DNA from: Micractinium sp. NFX-FRZ
Lineage: Eukaryota > Chlorophyta > Trebouxiophyceae > Chlorellales > Chlorellaceae
Length of the DNA stretch: 64,000 nucleotides
Assembly: GCA_029339195.1 (NCBI GenBank)
Contig: JAPTJF010000088.1
Span: 1-64,000 of the forward strand
Direction: 5' to 3'
Positions within the stretch are counted from its first letter, which is position 1. Every line of letters starts with the position of its first letter. The notes under the pieces are model-generated. The model was not told the DNA's origin. It saw nothing but the letters and a program-made list of their open reading frames with translations, and ran no database searches. Positions 32,371 through 43,275 of this stretch are shown here, in pieces. The translations under genes were made by a program, and so were the position numbers.

Positions 32371-33180
32371 GGGAGAGGCGGGCACCCGACATAGCCATCT
32401 ACACAGAACTGGGGCTGAATGAGGGAGGCAGGCGAAAGAATGGGCTATGGCCCTTGCTTGGCAAAACACACAAGCTCACCTTCAGCCTGGTGCCAGGTGG
32501 AGGGCGCATGCGGCGCACGAACCACGCCAGCGAAAGGAAGGCCGGCATGCTAGTGACGGCGCTCAACAAGCACACCGTCGGGGGCAGCCTCAAGGTGGTG
32601 CAGGCGCCTGATGGGCTGCAGGGGTATGCATGCCATGTGCGGCTGCAACCGCCAGGGGGGCGCCCCCTTGAGATACTGGGAGTGTACACCCCACCTGCAG
32701 AAGAGGACAGCAGCATGCGCGCGCTCCTTAGTGAATACATACTGGCTGCTAAAGAGCGTTGCGAGTCGGAGGCAACGACCCTCCTGATAGGAGGCGACAT
32801 GAACGCCACACTAGTAGACAGTGACAGGTCCACAGGCACATGCAGGGCGACCGACCTGCAATACAGAGAGCTGGCGACCGCAGCTGGCACCTGCAGGCGG
32901 ATTCTCTGACAACCCAGCCCAGCCAGCCCACAGGCGGTACACGTACCATCACCTGGGGGAGGCAGGCACACCAGTACAGAGCCGAGTGCATGACCTCCTG
33001 GTATGCCTGCCGACCCTGCAGCAAGGGGCGTGTGGGAAGCGGCGCAGGCTCACGTGCCTCTCATGGGAGGCAATGGAGACCACGAGCCGCTGCTGGTGAC
33101 GGTGCCACAACAAGCGCTGGGGTACATGCTGCCGTCCCAAGAGGCACGCACCCACAGGACAGCTCAAAGGAAGTTCAAAC
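32296..33180 (+). pseudogene. Retroelement apurinic-type endonuclease domain
   Basis: Motifs of the exonuclease-endonuclease-phosphatase fold appear in order: FCVYNLGRGG (Asn motif), PDIAIYTELGL (catalytic Glu), GVYTPPAEE, LLIGGDMNATL (D-x-N), SRVHDLLVCLP, then GDHEPLLV (final His). The frame shifts after about 32900 and again near 33050, so the domain is broken. It would nick target DNA to prime reverse transcription. Confidence 0.75.
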
Positions 33181-33186
33181 AGTTTT

Positions 33187-35318
33187 GTGAAAAGTGAGCT
33201 CATCCGGCTTAAGCCCTCCCTCACAGCACACCTGAGTGTGAACGGACTGGCCGGGCAGATGAGGCGCGTGCACGACACATCTGCAGCAGTGCAGAGGGCA
33301 CACAAAGCAGCAGCAGCTGAGGCAGCAGGGACAACAGACCCGGCAACATACAGAGCAGCCATGGCTCGCCACCTGCACATGGCAGGCATCTACAACCCCA
33401 CCACTGCAGTAGAGGAAGCTGCGGCGCCAATCAACGCCATACTGGAGGCTGCAGTGAGGCACGCCATGGACGTGTGCGCCACCATGGTTCCCACAGACAG
33501 GCACTGCAGCCGGCGCTGGGTGCAGCGGCAGGTGCGGACGCTGCGGCGGAAGACTTGCCTGGCCAAGATTGGGGTCCAGGAGCTGGACAGGGTCTCGGAG
33601 ACAGGCACAGCAAGTGCCGAGGACCTGCGGCAGCAGCTGGAGGCAGCCATGCTGGCCGAGCTCAACAAAGGCACCAGCAACAGGAGGACGATGGGCGAGC
33701 TGGATGGTGCATCTGCACAGCTAGTGTAAGCAGCGCTCGATGAGGTGTGGGCCTACCTGGCAGAGGAGCCAGAACAAGAGGCAGAGGAGGCGCAGCAGCC
33801 GCCACCCTGCACAGGTACCCTCACAATCCCCGAGAAGCTGGGTAGGGCGCTGAGGCGGTATCTGAAGGACCACAGAGCCGAGAGAAGGGAATGGGTTAGG
33901 GAGAGTCAGATGGAGCAGGCTCGCAAGGCGGCGCAGGCCTGGCAGGCCAGGTATGCGCGCTCCCCACGCTGGGGGCACAGAAACCTGAGCAGCAAAGAAC
34001 ATGGTACTGCCAACGGCAGCGAAGCGCTAAAAGACCCAGGTACAAAAAAAATCCACACGGATGCAGCAAGCAAACTGCGCAGCCTGGAGGATACAATGCG
34101 GGGGCTATCAGGGGCGCCGCCTGCTGGCAAGACAGGGCACTTCTCCACTGACGCCACTGCCCCCCGTGACTACCCATGGGAGGCGCCCAGGGCAGCGGAG
34201 GACCCATACAGGCTCACCACGGACGTGAAGGTGACAGAGCCCTGGAAGGACCTGCTGCCGAGAGTGAAGGACTTCCAGCTGTTCAAGGAGCGCCTGCGGA
34301 CACTGGAAAACAACAAGGCCCCAGGGTCGGACGCAGTGCCCAATGAATTACTCAAACACCTCCCGGAAGAGGTGCTGGCGGCAGTGCACCAGCTGTTCGT
34401 CACCATGTGGATCACGGGGGAGACACCAGCAGCGTGGAAGCAAAGTGTGACAGTGCTATTGGGCAAGGAGGGAGACCCAACTACCGTCCCATCTGTCTCA
34501 TGCTCACGATCTACAAGCTCTGGACCAGCATGCTCACAGACGTGCTGTCAAAGTATGCAGAAAGGAAGAGGATCCTGTGTGACTCGCAGGAAGGCTTCAG
34601 GCGGGGCCGGAATACACACCGGCAGCTGACCAACCTGCTAAACGCATTGGAGGATGCACAACACACGTGTCAGAACATCTACCTGCTGTATGTGGACTTC
34701 GGCGCTGCAATCAACACAGTGGACCATGACAAACTCATCCAGCTGATGTTGGACATGGGCTTTCCCTGGCATGCAGTACAGGTGGTACAGCACCTCTACA
34801 TCGGCGCCGCCACTACCATAAAAACCCCATTTGGTGACACCAACAGCATAGCAATAGAGAGAGGCACGTTGCAGGGGGATGCACTGCCCCCCTTCCTGTT
34901 CCTGTTGTTCATTGAGCCCTAACTGCGCAGGTTGCACGAGGGCGGCAGGGGGTACAAGCACGGCTGCCTGCCGGCAGAGGACCGGGCACGCTTTGCCTGC
35001 AGTGGCCTGGGGTACGCAGGCGACCTTGCTGCACTCACCTGCTCAGTGCGGGATCTGGGGAGCCAGGCAGCCAAGGTGACCCAATTCCTGCAGTGGTCTG
35101 GCATGAAGATCAACCCTAAGAAATGCGCGGTGACGGGCATGCTGTACGGCAGCTCGCACAGCGGGGCGCTGGATGCGCCCCTCCACCACAACACAGTGGC
35201 AGCACTGCAGAGGCAGCTGGCAGGGGTGCATATCGCAGGGGCAGACATCCCGTTTAAGCACCCACACAACCAACCATACAAATACCTTGGCGTGCTGGTG
35301 ACCCCCTCTCTCAACTGA
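33187..35318 (+). pseudogene. Retroelement reverse transcriptase region
   Basis: The pre-RT region (33187-33729 and 33745-34310) leads into RT motifs: NNKAPGSDAVPNELLKHLP, then after a frameshift near 34485 NYRPICLMLTIYKLW, DSQEGFRRGRNTHRQL, YVDFGAAINTVDHDKL (motif A), GTLQGDALPPFLFLLF (motif B), YAGDLAALT (motif C) and KINPKKCAVTGML. Motif C is normally YADD; here the first Asp is Gly. A TAA at 34920-34922 interrupts the domain just after motif B. Together these indicate loss of polymerase function. Confidence 0.85.
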
Positions 35319-35389
35319 CGGCACCAGATGGCCCATTTAGTAGAGAAGGCGATTAGACAAAGCAGAGGACATCATCAGGTGCCCTGCAT

Positions 35390-36720
35390 CACGGAAACAA
35401 AAGCTGCTGCTGGTCAGCACACTGCTTAAGCCATACATGGGCTACTCGCTGAGCACCGGGGCATACAGGCGACATAGCCTGACTGGACAGCCTGGTAGCG
35501 CAGGCAGCAAAGCACGCAATGAGCCTACCCATGAGCACCCCCACGGCAATGCTGATGGAAGACAGAGACAGGGCGAGAGTGGGAGTGACGTCCCTGCTCA
35601 AATCGTACGTCACGGAGATGACAGCACAACTCACCGACGCGTGGAACGACAAGGGCAGACTTGGAGCAGTGACGAGGCGACTACTCGAACTGCAGGTGCA
35701 AGGGGCACACGGAACGAGAGACGTCGTGCTGACCGACCACCTGCGGCACACTGGCGCTACTGCAGGCGCACGGCGGCCGCCTGACACAGTACCAGGCTGA
35801 CGGGCAGGCACAGTGGCACGAGCTGCGCACCGCAGAGCTCGGCAAATTGGCTCACCTGGAGACGATGAAGATGCCACGGTCCTGCTTCTTACCACTCCTG
35901 GAGGCAGGATTCACGAGCATTGCACAGCTAGTAGAACCGGCTGGCACGCACATGGTGGCAGCAGCAGAACTGCAGCAGCACTTGAATAACCAGGGCATGG
36001 AGGCAGGACCTGCTGCCACGCATCAAGGACTTTGCCAAGCAGGGACTTTGCACAAATTCAAAAAGTAGGTGGGGTGCTGAACGTGCAGCGCGCCAACAGG
36101 TTGGTCCACTGCAGCCTGATGCGCACGCTCACCCTATTGGCGGCGGCAGGCGGCACCTTGATGCTCTTTACCGGGGAAGGTAATGCACGGTGGTACCAGC
36201 TGCCAGGCACGGAGCTCTCCCAACTGCTAGATAGGCTGCATCACGACCCTGGGGGTGAAAACACAGGTGCCTGCCATCCGTTTCCTACCTCTGCTGGAGA
36301 CTGGGGTGACGTCCCTGGTACAGCTGGTGGAGCCAGATGGCACACACCTGGTGGCGGCCTCCAAGCTGGCAGGGCACCTGCGCAGAATGGGCATCACAGT
36401 AGAGGATACAGGCGCACAACAGACTAACGGTGTGCCTTAACACGCCCGAGGAGCACGGAGCCCCCACCCTGGCGGGCGTTGGGGCCACTGACCTGCGTAA
36501 GGCCCAACGAGCGCTGAGAGCGGCCCACCTGGCCGGCCTGCAAGCGGCGGTCCCCGTCGGCTCTCAGTACCCAGATGGGCAAAGCATGCTGCCAGCCTAC
36601 TACCCACGCACAGCAGGCCCACGCGGCTCGAGAGCTGCAGCAGCGGACGTGGCGCCAGCTGGCGGGACGCACCAGGAAGGTGGAGACACCTGCAGAGATG
36701 ATGGAGGTGAATGATGCCGG
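35390..36720 (+). pseudogene. Retroelement C-terminal remnant with duplicated motif
   Basis: Scattered frames include YMGYSLSTGAYRR and VTSLLKSYVTEMTAQLTDAW, typical of the post-RT helical region. A roughly 29-residue motif occurs twice: FLPLLEAGFTSIAQLVEP at about 35885 and FLPLLETGVTSLVQLVEP at about 36281, each continuing GTH.VAA..L. Frames change several times. I do not recognise the motif. Confidence 0.55.
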
Positions 36721-36949
36721 GCCCCCTCAAGAAGAAGGAGCCCAGGAAGAAGCCCAGGCAGCAGAGGAGCAACAGCACAAGCAGCGGCGGTGCCGGCGCC
36801 CACCCGCCCGTGCCGGCCCTGCCTACTCCCTGCGCGCCGAAAACACGGACGACTAGGGAAAGTACCTGGAGCAGTTCAGAGACGCATACTACCGTAAAAG
36901 CAAGCACGGGGACTGCCTGCGTGCAAGGCATGCCAGACCGCCCTATATA

Positions 36950-37094
36950 TGACTGATACTCGCCGATTCTCTTCACATGACATCAAAACCAGTGTAACAC
37001 AAGCCACTGTCTGTCACCGGCACAAGAATGATGCACGGGGATGCCGGCGTGGGGCACTGCAGCAATGCGTTGTGGTTTGTTAAGCTTGCCAGCA
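36950..37094 (+). repeat. 145-bp direct repeat, copy 2
   Basis: Second copy of 29077-29221, in the same orientation. It is preceded by TATATA (36944-36949) and followed by TCGAG, so no short target duplication matches the flank of copy 1 (CTATG). Confidence 0.95.
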
Positions 37095-37358
37095 TCGAGT
37101 CCGGAGCAGCACGATGTCCGCAGCACCCCAAAATTGGTTAAGAGCACGAACAATTGCGGTCAGATCACATGCAATGCAGCAGGCGAGGTGGAGAGCGGGG
37201 CGTCCCAGGGGGGCCACAATAGCCAGCAAGTGATTAGGGCAGGGAAAACTGGCCGCAATGGTGAGAAGGGAACCGCGGCCCACAACGCTGTTTATCACGC
37301 AGGCAACTTAGCCTGGAATGACCAGACAGCTTGCCAGCTTAAGAGGCCTCGCGGTGCT
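37095..37358. other. 3' flank of the SAP-TM gene
   Basis: Short non-coding stretch between the repeat and the stop codon of the minus-strand gene. No feature recognised. Confidence 0.4.
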
Positions 37359-40300
37359 TCAAGCCTGCTCCGCCTCTGCCTCAACCTGCTGCTCCTCCAC
37401 CGCCATGTCTGCTTCAGGCACCTCTGCTGCCTCCTGGGCATAAACATGCTCGACCTGCTCCTCCGCAGCAGGCTCGCTGCAACAGGCCACACATAACATG
37501 AATTGAGTCAAATCAGGGTTGTGAGTGGTGTACACGGGCAAACACCCCTCATTAAGTTGGATGAGAGCCTTCACGGTCAAACAAAAATGAACCCTTACAA
37601 CAATGCCTTACCTGCCAATAGCAATGACGAGGTCGATGCGTCTGCGGAGCGCGTTGGCATGAGACTTGGCCACATCTGCTGGAACGGCAACACAGAGGGG
37701 ACGGGGGAGGAGGTGCTGCTGAGAACATCACGCCTGGCCTGGCCATTGTGCCTCCACCACCAAACTCCTGCTACATGTCCTCACCTGCTGATGTGTGATG
37801 CTGCCCTCGGCATGCCCAGCTGCACATCTGCCCGGCCCAGCACATGTCGGGCAACACATGTGCGATGCCGCCACAGCTTGTCGGGCTGCACAATCCCGTG
37901 CAATAATGTTCATGCCCCGTCCTCCCAGTGGGACCTCAGGCAAGTTGGAGTTCTCAGAGGACGAAACCAGGCTTGAACCGTCCACCCCCGCACCCTTGTC
38001 AGCCGCCCTCAGCGCCATGTCCACCACCATCTGGGTCTTGGCCTCCTGCTTGAACTTGATCTCCTCGTTCTGCAGGACAGCATGGGCAGAGCAGGTGGGC
38101 GAGCGGGCCACACGCTTAAGCAACCTGACTGCAGGGCTGTGAGTGACCTCCGCTGCAGGCAAATGAGAGCTGGCCGCATGCACAAACTGGACTGCTGCAG
38201 GCTGGCGGGGGCATGCATGCGATGCCAGAGTGTGAACTAGCGTGCGGGCAGTCGCAGGGCAATATGCGGAGCTGTGCATGACGAGAGCTGCAGCAAAGGC
38301 AGGGCCATCCTGAGCAGGCAGGCCGCTGGGCTGGGCTGGGCCTCTTGACGCACCAGGAAGTTAAAGATCTCGCTGGGCATGAGGGAGGTGAAGAGGAAGG
38401 TGGAGCCTGCAGGCAGCCCGGCAAGCAGCAGGGCAACCGGCAAAAACAAATCCCGTCAGCAGGAGATGTGACAATGCGGAAGACTCCTCCTGCTCACCTG
38501 ACCTACACCCGTCTCTATACACCGATTTACAAAAGTACAAGGCCGAGTGCAATGCCACACGCAACCCGGCTAAGCTGGAGCGCACCAGTGGTGGGCACGG
38601 GCTGGCCATCCTGCTGGAACGCGCCCTGCTCGCTCAGCGCGTTGATCAGCACGGGCAGCAGGTCGGGAGACATCTGCGGAGGGTGACGGCAGCGCAGGCA
38701 AGGAAAGAAACAGCTCCTGCTGCTCAGCAGTTGGGCAGCAATTTGTGCGCCCAGGTGACCAAGCAGCCAGGGGCTGTACAGCACAGTCAACTGGCACTGG
38801 GACAGCCCGCACGTGCAGCCAACACGTGGTGCCTGGAAGCACAGCGTCTGTGCCTCTGCACCTGGTCAAGGCGGCGCAGCATCACCACCCCAGTGGGCTC
38901 TGCCCGCAGGAAGTCGGCCAGCTGGGACTGCACCAAGGGCCAGAGCACACAGAGCTGGTGGTCAGCCACGCAGAACGCAAGAGTTCAGGAGCCGACCGAC
39001 ACAGACCACAGCAGCAGTTGAGGAAGCCAAGATGCCCAAACCGTGCCTGATGGTGGCGCCTGGTGCCAACACAGTTGCCCTGGCAACGCCAGTGACACCT
39101 CAGTGCAATCGTAAAGCTCGCATGCCTGACCCTCCACCCCAGCTATGCACAAGGTGATGTGCCCAGTCTGCCACCATCTCAGGCATACCCCGACCTGTGT
39201 GCTAAGCTTCGACATACTGTTTCACTGCGACTCAGCTTGCAACACAAGCCCAGCACCCACCTGCAGCAACAAGTTCGCTTGCCTTGCCCTTCAGCCCAGT
39301 GCTAGCTAGCTACCCCAGCTGCTTCGTCCAGACTGCCCACAAAATGAGACATGCTCCTACCTGCAGCGCTCCCCGACCGCCGCCCAGGTGGCGCCCGTCC
39401 AGGTGCAGCAGGCAGCGCTGGGTATCGGAAACCGCCAGGTCCAGCTCCCTCACAGCGCTGTGGCAGTCCGCCTCGGTCTCACACACAAACAGCGCCACGG
39501 CGGCCTACGAAGCGTTATGTGCGGGAAAGGGGGTTCGGTGGCAGGACGGCACGGGAGTGGAATGCAAGCAGGCAGGCTTGTTGACGGCAGGCCAGCGAAA
39601 AGCCGGTAGGTATAAACTGCTCCCCCAGCTCCCGCCATCTTGCAGCACAAAGCACAGGCCAGCTGAAGAGTGCCCACCACAAGCGCAAGCCCCACCTTGT
39701 CCGCGGGCTCCTTGCCCTTGCTTCCCAGTATGAAGGTGGCCGCTGCCTTGAGAGACTTGAACTCATCTCCCTCCGGCATGATGGCATGCAGCGCAGCGGC
39801 AGCGTCAAACTCGCAGGCAGGCGGGCCGACAGGGCCCCCGCTGCTGTCGCCCTTCAACTCTGCCAGCTGCAGCAGGCCAGCAACAGCAGCCAGAGACCGG
39901 TCAGATGCCTGCCGGGGGCCGGCAGCAACATGGTTCATGCCAGGCAGTGCGCTGCGGACGGGCAGGGCAGGCAGGGCCCGGCAGCCCAGTTCAGCGGCGA
40001 GGTGCTTGTCAAGGAGCTGGCAGCATGCCTTGCGGCAGGGCAGGCCAAATGATCCATGTGCCACGATACGCACCCCTGCGTCCCACCCACCAGCAGCTGC
40101 CACCGCTCCTGCAGCGTGTCGGCGGCCGCCAGCGCATGCGCCCGTGCCGCGCTGTACCCCTCTGCCGCCGCCTCCAACGCCAGCTCAGGCAGGTTGCGTG
40201 CCAGCTCAGCGCAGTCGTGCTGCTCGCAGTACGGCACCGCCAGCGAGGCCAGCCCTGCAGCTGCGGCTGTGAGAAGCACCAGCCAGAAGAGCGGGGTGGC

Positions 40301-41110
40301 CAGACCCCCGGTGGTGGCCTGCTTCTGCTGCTGCTGCTGCCGCCCCCGCCCAGGGCTGCCTGAGCCCCCAGAAGAGGCGCGCATGGCCCCCTTGCTGGGA
40401 GATGAGGACAGCTGCCGCCGAGAGGTGCTGCGTGGCTGCGGCTCCTCCTCGTGCTCCTGCTCATGAGCATCTGCTGCTGCCTGCTCCTCCTCTGCCTCCT
40501 CCTCTGCTGGCCGCTGGCCCGCTGGCAGCGGCGTGCTGGCGGCTGCCCGCAGCAGCGCCGCCTTGTCTGCTACCGGCGTGGCTGCTGCCGACTTGCGGGC
40601 AGTGCGTGGCGTCTTGGCACCTCCGCTGTCCTGCACGGAGGGGCAGTCAACAGGCAGCGGGGCAGTTGGGAGGTGTACCGCTCAGAAGGTTAAGGCAGGG
40701 CATGCACCGCGTTAGGCTGCCAGGAACCATGGCTGTATCAGCAAGCCCTGTAGGGAGGCCGAATCACTGGCGTTGTGACGCTGGCCGCAAATCAGGATGC
40801 CATCCCCTACTTGAGCACGCACCGAACGGGCGCGGCTCTTGCGTGCCGTCGTTGGCGGCGGGCGGTCATCGGCGCCCTCTGGCCCCAGAAGCCTCTCGAC
40901 CAGCTCCTCGTATTTCCTGCCGCATAACAGCCGTATAATGCGTGAAAGGCAATTGACTGATGAGCGAGTGGGGAGCCGATGAAGAGGCGCGCAGGGCAAA
41001 CGGCAGGCAGCCCAGGCAAGCGCTCACCCCGTCGCTCGCAGACCCGCGTCGCGACACCGAGCCTGCAGCTCCCGATAGCTGAGGCTTTCAAGCTCCTCAA
41101 CGGAAAACAT
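37359..41110 (-). CDS. SAP-domain, single-TM protein with degenerate AAA+ domain
   Basis: The eleven exons are 41110-41028, 40916-40811, 40630-40091, 39908-39696, 39504-39361, 38927-38862, 38673-38586, 38406-38354, 38069-37994, 37675-37612 and 37476-37359. All phases agree, giving 516 residues. Residues 3-38 form a SAP/HeH DNA-binding helix pair (LESLSYRELQARCRDAGLRA, GKYEELVERLLG). An acidic, Ser/Gly-rich linker leads to one membrane helix at about 175-197 (PLFWLVLLTAAAAGLASLAV). The distal half resembles a torsin/Clp-type AAA+ core: LLHLDGRHLGGGRGALQ, GVVMLRRLDQMSPDLLPVL at the Walker B position, FLFTSLMP at sensor 1, and LRRRIDLVIAIG at the arginine-finger position. There is no Walker A GxxxxGK and the Walker B acidic pair is replaced by Arg-Arg, so ATP hydrolysis is unlikely. 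The layout recalls nuclear-envelope LAP1 (a torsin cofactor) joined to a Heh1/Src1-like N-terminus. An inner nuclear membrane role is inference. Confidence 0.8.
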
Positions 41111-41882
41111 TGTCTGCACGCAATCGGCGCGCCTCCTTGTCCTGCAGGCTGCCAAAAGGATGTGCAGCAAGGCCGAATCGTTGCGATGGGCGCAGGAACA
41201 GGATGTTAGCGGGGACGCCCACCTGGCGGGGCGGCGACAGCTGCCGCCATTGTCTGTACAGGCGGCGCATGTGGTGTGCAGGTGAGGGTTGTGCCCAACT
41301 CATTTAGAAAGCGTTGCAAATTTCATCATTCAGGGGAAACCCCCATCTCACTCCGCACAGCATGGCAACACCAAATTCGTGCTGCTTGTGCGCAGAGGCA
41401 CGTCTGCAGCGGGAGTTCATGACAGCAGGAAGCTTGTATGCACAAATGGGTTGGAAGCCTTGGTCATAACTACAAACAGCTCCAGCTGCTAGGTATCAAC
41501 AGCTTCACCTCGCTGGTGCCACTGGCTGGTACAGTGACTGCCTGGTGGGGTGCTGCCTGGTGGCCCGGACTCTGTAGCCCCTGCATATGTGTTACCCACT
41601 GCATTTGTTGAGCCTTGTAACATGCTGCGCCACAGCTCTCAATAAGTAAGAGCAATAAATCAGAACAGCAAGCCTGAGGAAGTTGAGTTGAGTGCCAGGG
41701 CAGCACAGGAGGGACGAAACATGTGGGTTTGAAACGTAAGTAGAGTGCAGTGCAAATACAAGTAGGGGGCCGACTAGAAGCACCCCGTGGGGCTGCACTG
41801 GGATGCACAGCGCATACGCATGGACCACGGTCTGCACAGCCGTGCAGCCAGAATTGGAGGCATCGCAGATTGCAGCAGACAG
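41111..41882. other. No gene seen
   Basis: This is the promoter side of the SAP-TM gene and the 3' flank of the upstream minus-strand gene. No RNA gene or repeat recognised. Confidence 0.4.
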
Positions 41883-43146
41883 CTACCGCACACGCTGCTT
41901 GCCCTTGCCCGTCACTCCCACCAAGCTTGCCCGTGCTTGCAGCGGCTGCTGCTGCTTGTGCCTGGGGACGTAGCCCGGGGGCGGGATGGGGCCGCGCCCC
42001 ACCGCGGCCTCTAGAATGCTGGACCGCTTGTGTGCTGGAATCGGCTCCCTGTGCATCCTTAGATACTGCGCCTCGTAATCCCGCACGCTGTCCTCCCACT
42101 CCTCGTACGCCTTGGCCAGCGCCCTCCATTGCTCCTCCTGGCGCGCCGCCACTGCCGCCGCCTTACCCGCCTTTTGCCGCTGCATCACCTTGTCCAGCTC
42201 CTGAGCCACCAGCACGGCATCCTCGCCCACCAGCGCATCCGGCACGTCGGTGGTGCCGCCAACCACCACTTTGTCGCCCCACTGCAGCAAGTCCTCCAGA
42301 GGCTTGGCTTGCGCCTTCTGCCCACGCGCCTGCAGCGTTAAACGGGAGGGACGTCGTGACAGTACAGTGGTTGATTGGCAAAAAGGAGCCGGGAATGAAG
42401 GCAGTGGGCTGAAGCCAGGGGTCACTAAATGCAACACCCCCTAATGCAACATGGTCCTCTGAACGCGCTTCCACACTTGCCCACCTTCTTCTCGCCCACG
42501 GTGAGCGCCATGCGCTTCACGGGGGCTGTGCCATCCTCGCAGACCGCCGCCGCCCGCTTCTTCTCGTGCTGCACCGGCCGCAGCGGGGCCGGCACCGGCC
42601 GCTCCTGCAGCTCCCGCTTCTGCGGCGGTGCGCAGGATGCGGCTGCGCCACTGGACCCCGCTTCGCCTTCGGGGCCTGCGAGGACGGGAAACTTGACGAT
42701 TGTCAAATTAGTATGTGAGGGGTGGATGGCAGGTAGCCAGGGCATGCGCTGCTGCGGAGGACGCGCACCTCAGGCGCCGACACGCGCCCCGACAGCTGGG
42801 GACAGTGCCATCGACAAACCCACGCAGACTGCGCCGCAGAGACTCTGCCGTTTCGTTTCGCCCTGCAGGCTGGTTGAGAAGCCTGCTGGCACCAGCAGCA
42901 CAGTTCGAACTGTGCTGAATTCTTGAAAGCCAGCTTGCTGAGGACCTCCGGTGTCTGGCAGCACCCTTCCTCACCTGGCATGGATCTCGCCTCTTCCCGC
43001 TTGCCACGACAACTGAACACATGTCGAGCAACCGCTTTTACCGGCCGACAGGGGAGGCCAGGCCACGTCGGCGTGCATTTCCAGCCTCCCGACCAGCTGT
43101 TACCGCCATCAGCCCACCACGATCCGCCCGCAAACCAACGGAGCAC
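41883..43146 (-). CDS. Basic, helical protein of unknown function
   Basis: Exons 42675-42485 and 42329-41883 are well supported. A first exon ending at 42975 (SCRGKREEARSMP) fits the phase, and its ATG at 43146 is tentative. That gives about 269 residues. The middle is Lys/Arg/Glu-rich (VQHEKKRAAAVCEDG; PVKRMALTVGEKKARGQKAQ). It is followed by a long helix (KVMQRQKAGKAAAVAARQEE, WRALAKAYEEWEDSVRDYEA) and a Pro/Gly tail (GRGPIPPPGYVPRHKQQQ). The composition suggests a nuclear protein. Its start lies only about 130 bp from the divergent kinesin start, so the two probably share a promoter. No family recognised. Confidence 0.65.
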
Positions 43147-43275
43147 TGCCCGCTTCTCCGCCGTTCAAGCCATCTCCAGGTTTCACCGGCTGCGGGCTTC
43201 GGCTTGCCCAGCACCCTGCAGAGGCGCTACAGAAACCTTTCCATGACCCAAGGCGCGGTTTCTTAGCCAGATACG

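Larger units (their letters stand above)
30790..36949 (+). mobile_element. Decayed non-LTR retrotransposon
   Basis: In order it carries an Ala-rich leader with a 2A-like motif, an OTU-like cysteine-protease motif, an apurinic-type endonuclease domain, a reverse transcriptase domain and a C-terminal region with a duplicated motif. This order (endonuclease before RT, no integrase, no LTR) marks a LINE-type element. Dual-function elements such as Dualen/RandI are known from green algae, and this may be related. Several frameshifts and stops break the frame (near 31330, 32900, 33050, 33180, 33730, 34485, 34920, 35318 and beyond). One RT catalytic aspartate is replaced. The element is therefore inactive. 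Ends are approximate: no poly-A tail or target-site duplication was identified. The 5' end is set by the onset of element-like coding after about 30790. Confidence 0.85.

Noticed and set aside
29077..37094. LTR retrotransposon bounded by 145-bp TG...CA repeats
   Set aside because: The RT region is of the non-LTR type with an upstream endonuclease. There is no integrase, protease-RNase H order, primer-binding site or polypurine tract, and the flanks (CTATG / TCGAG) do not match.
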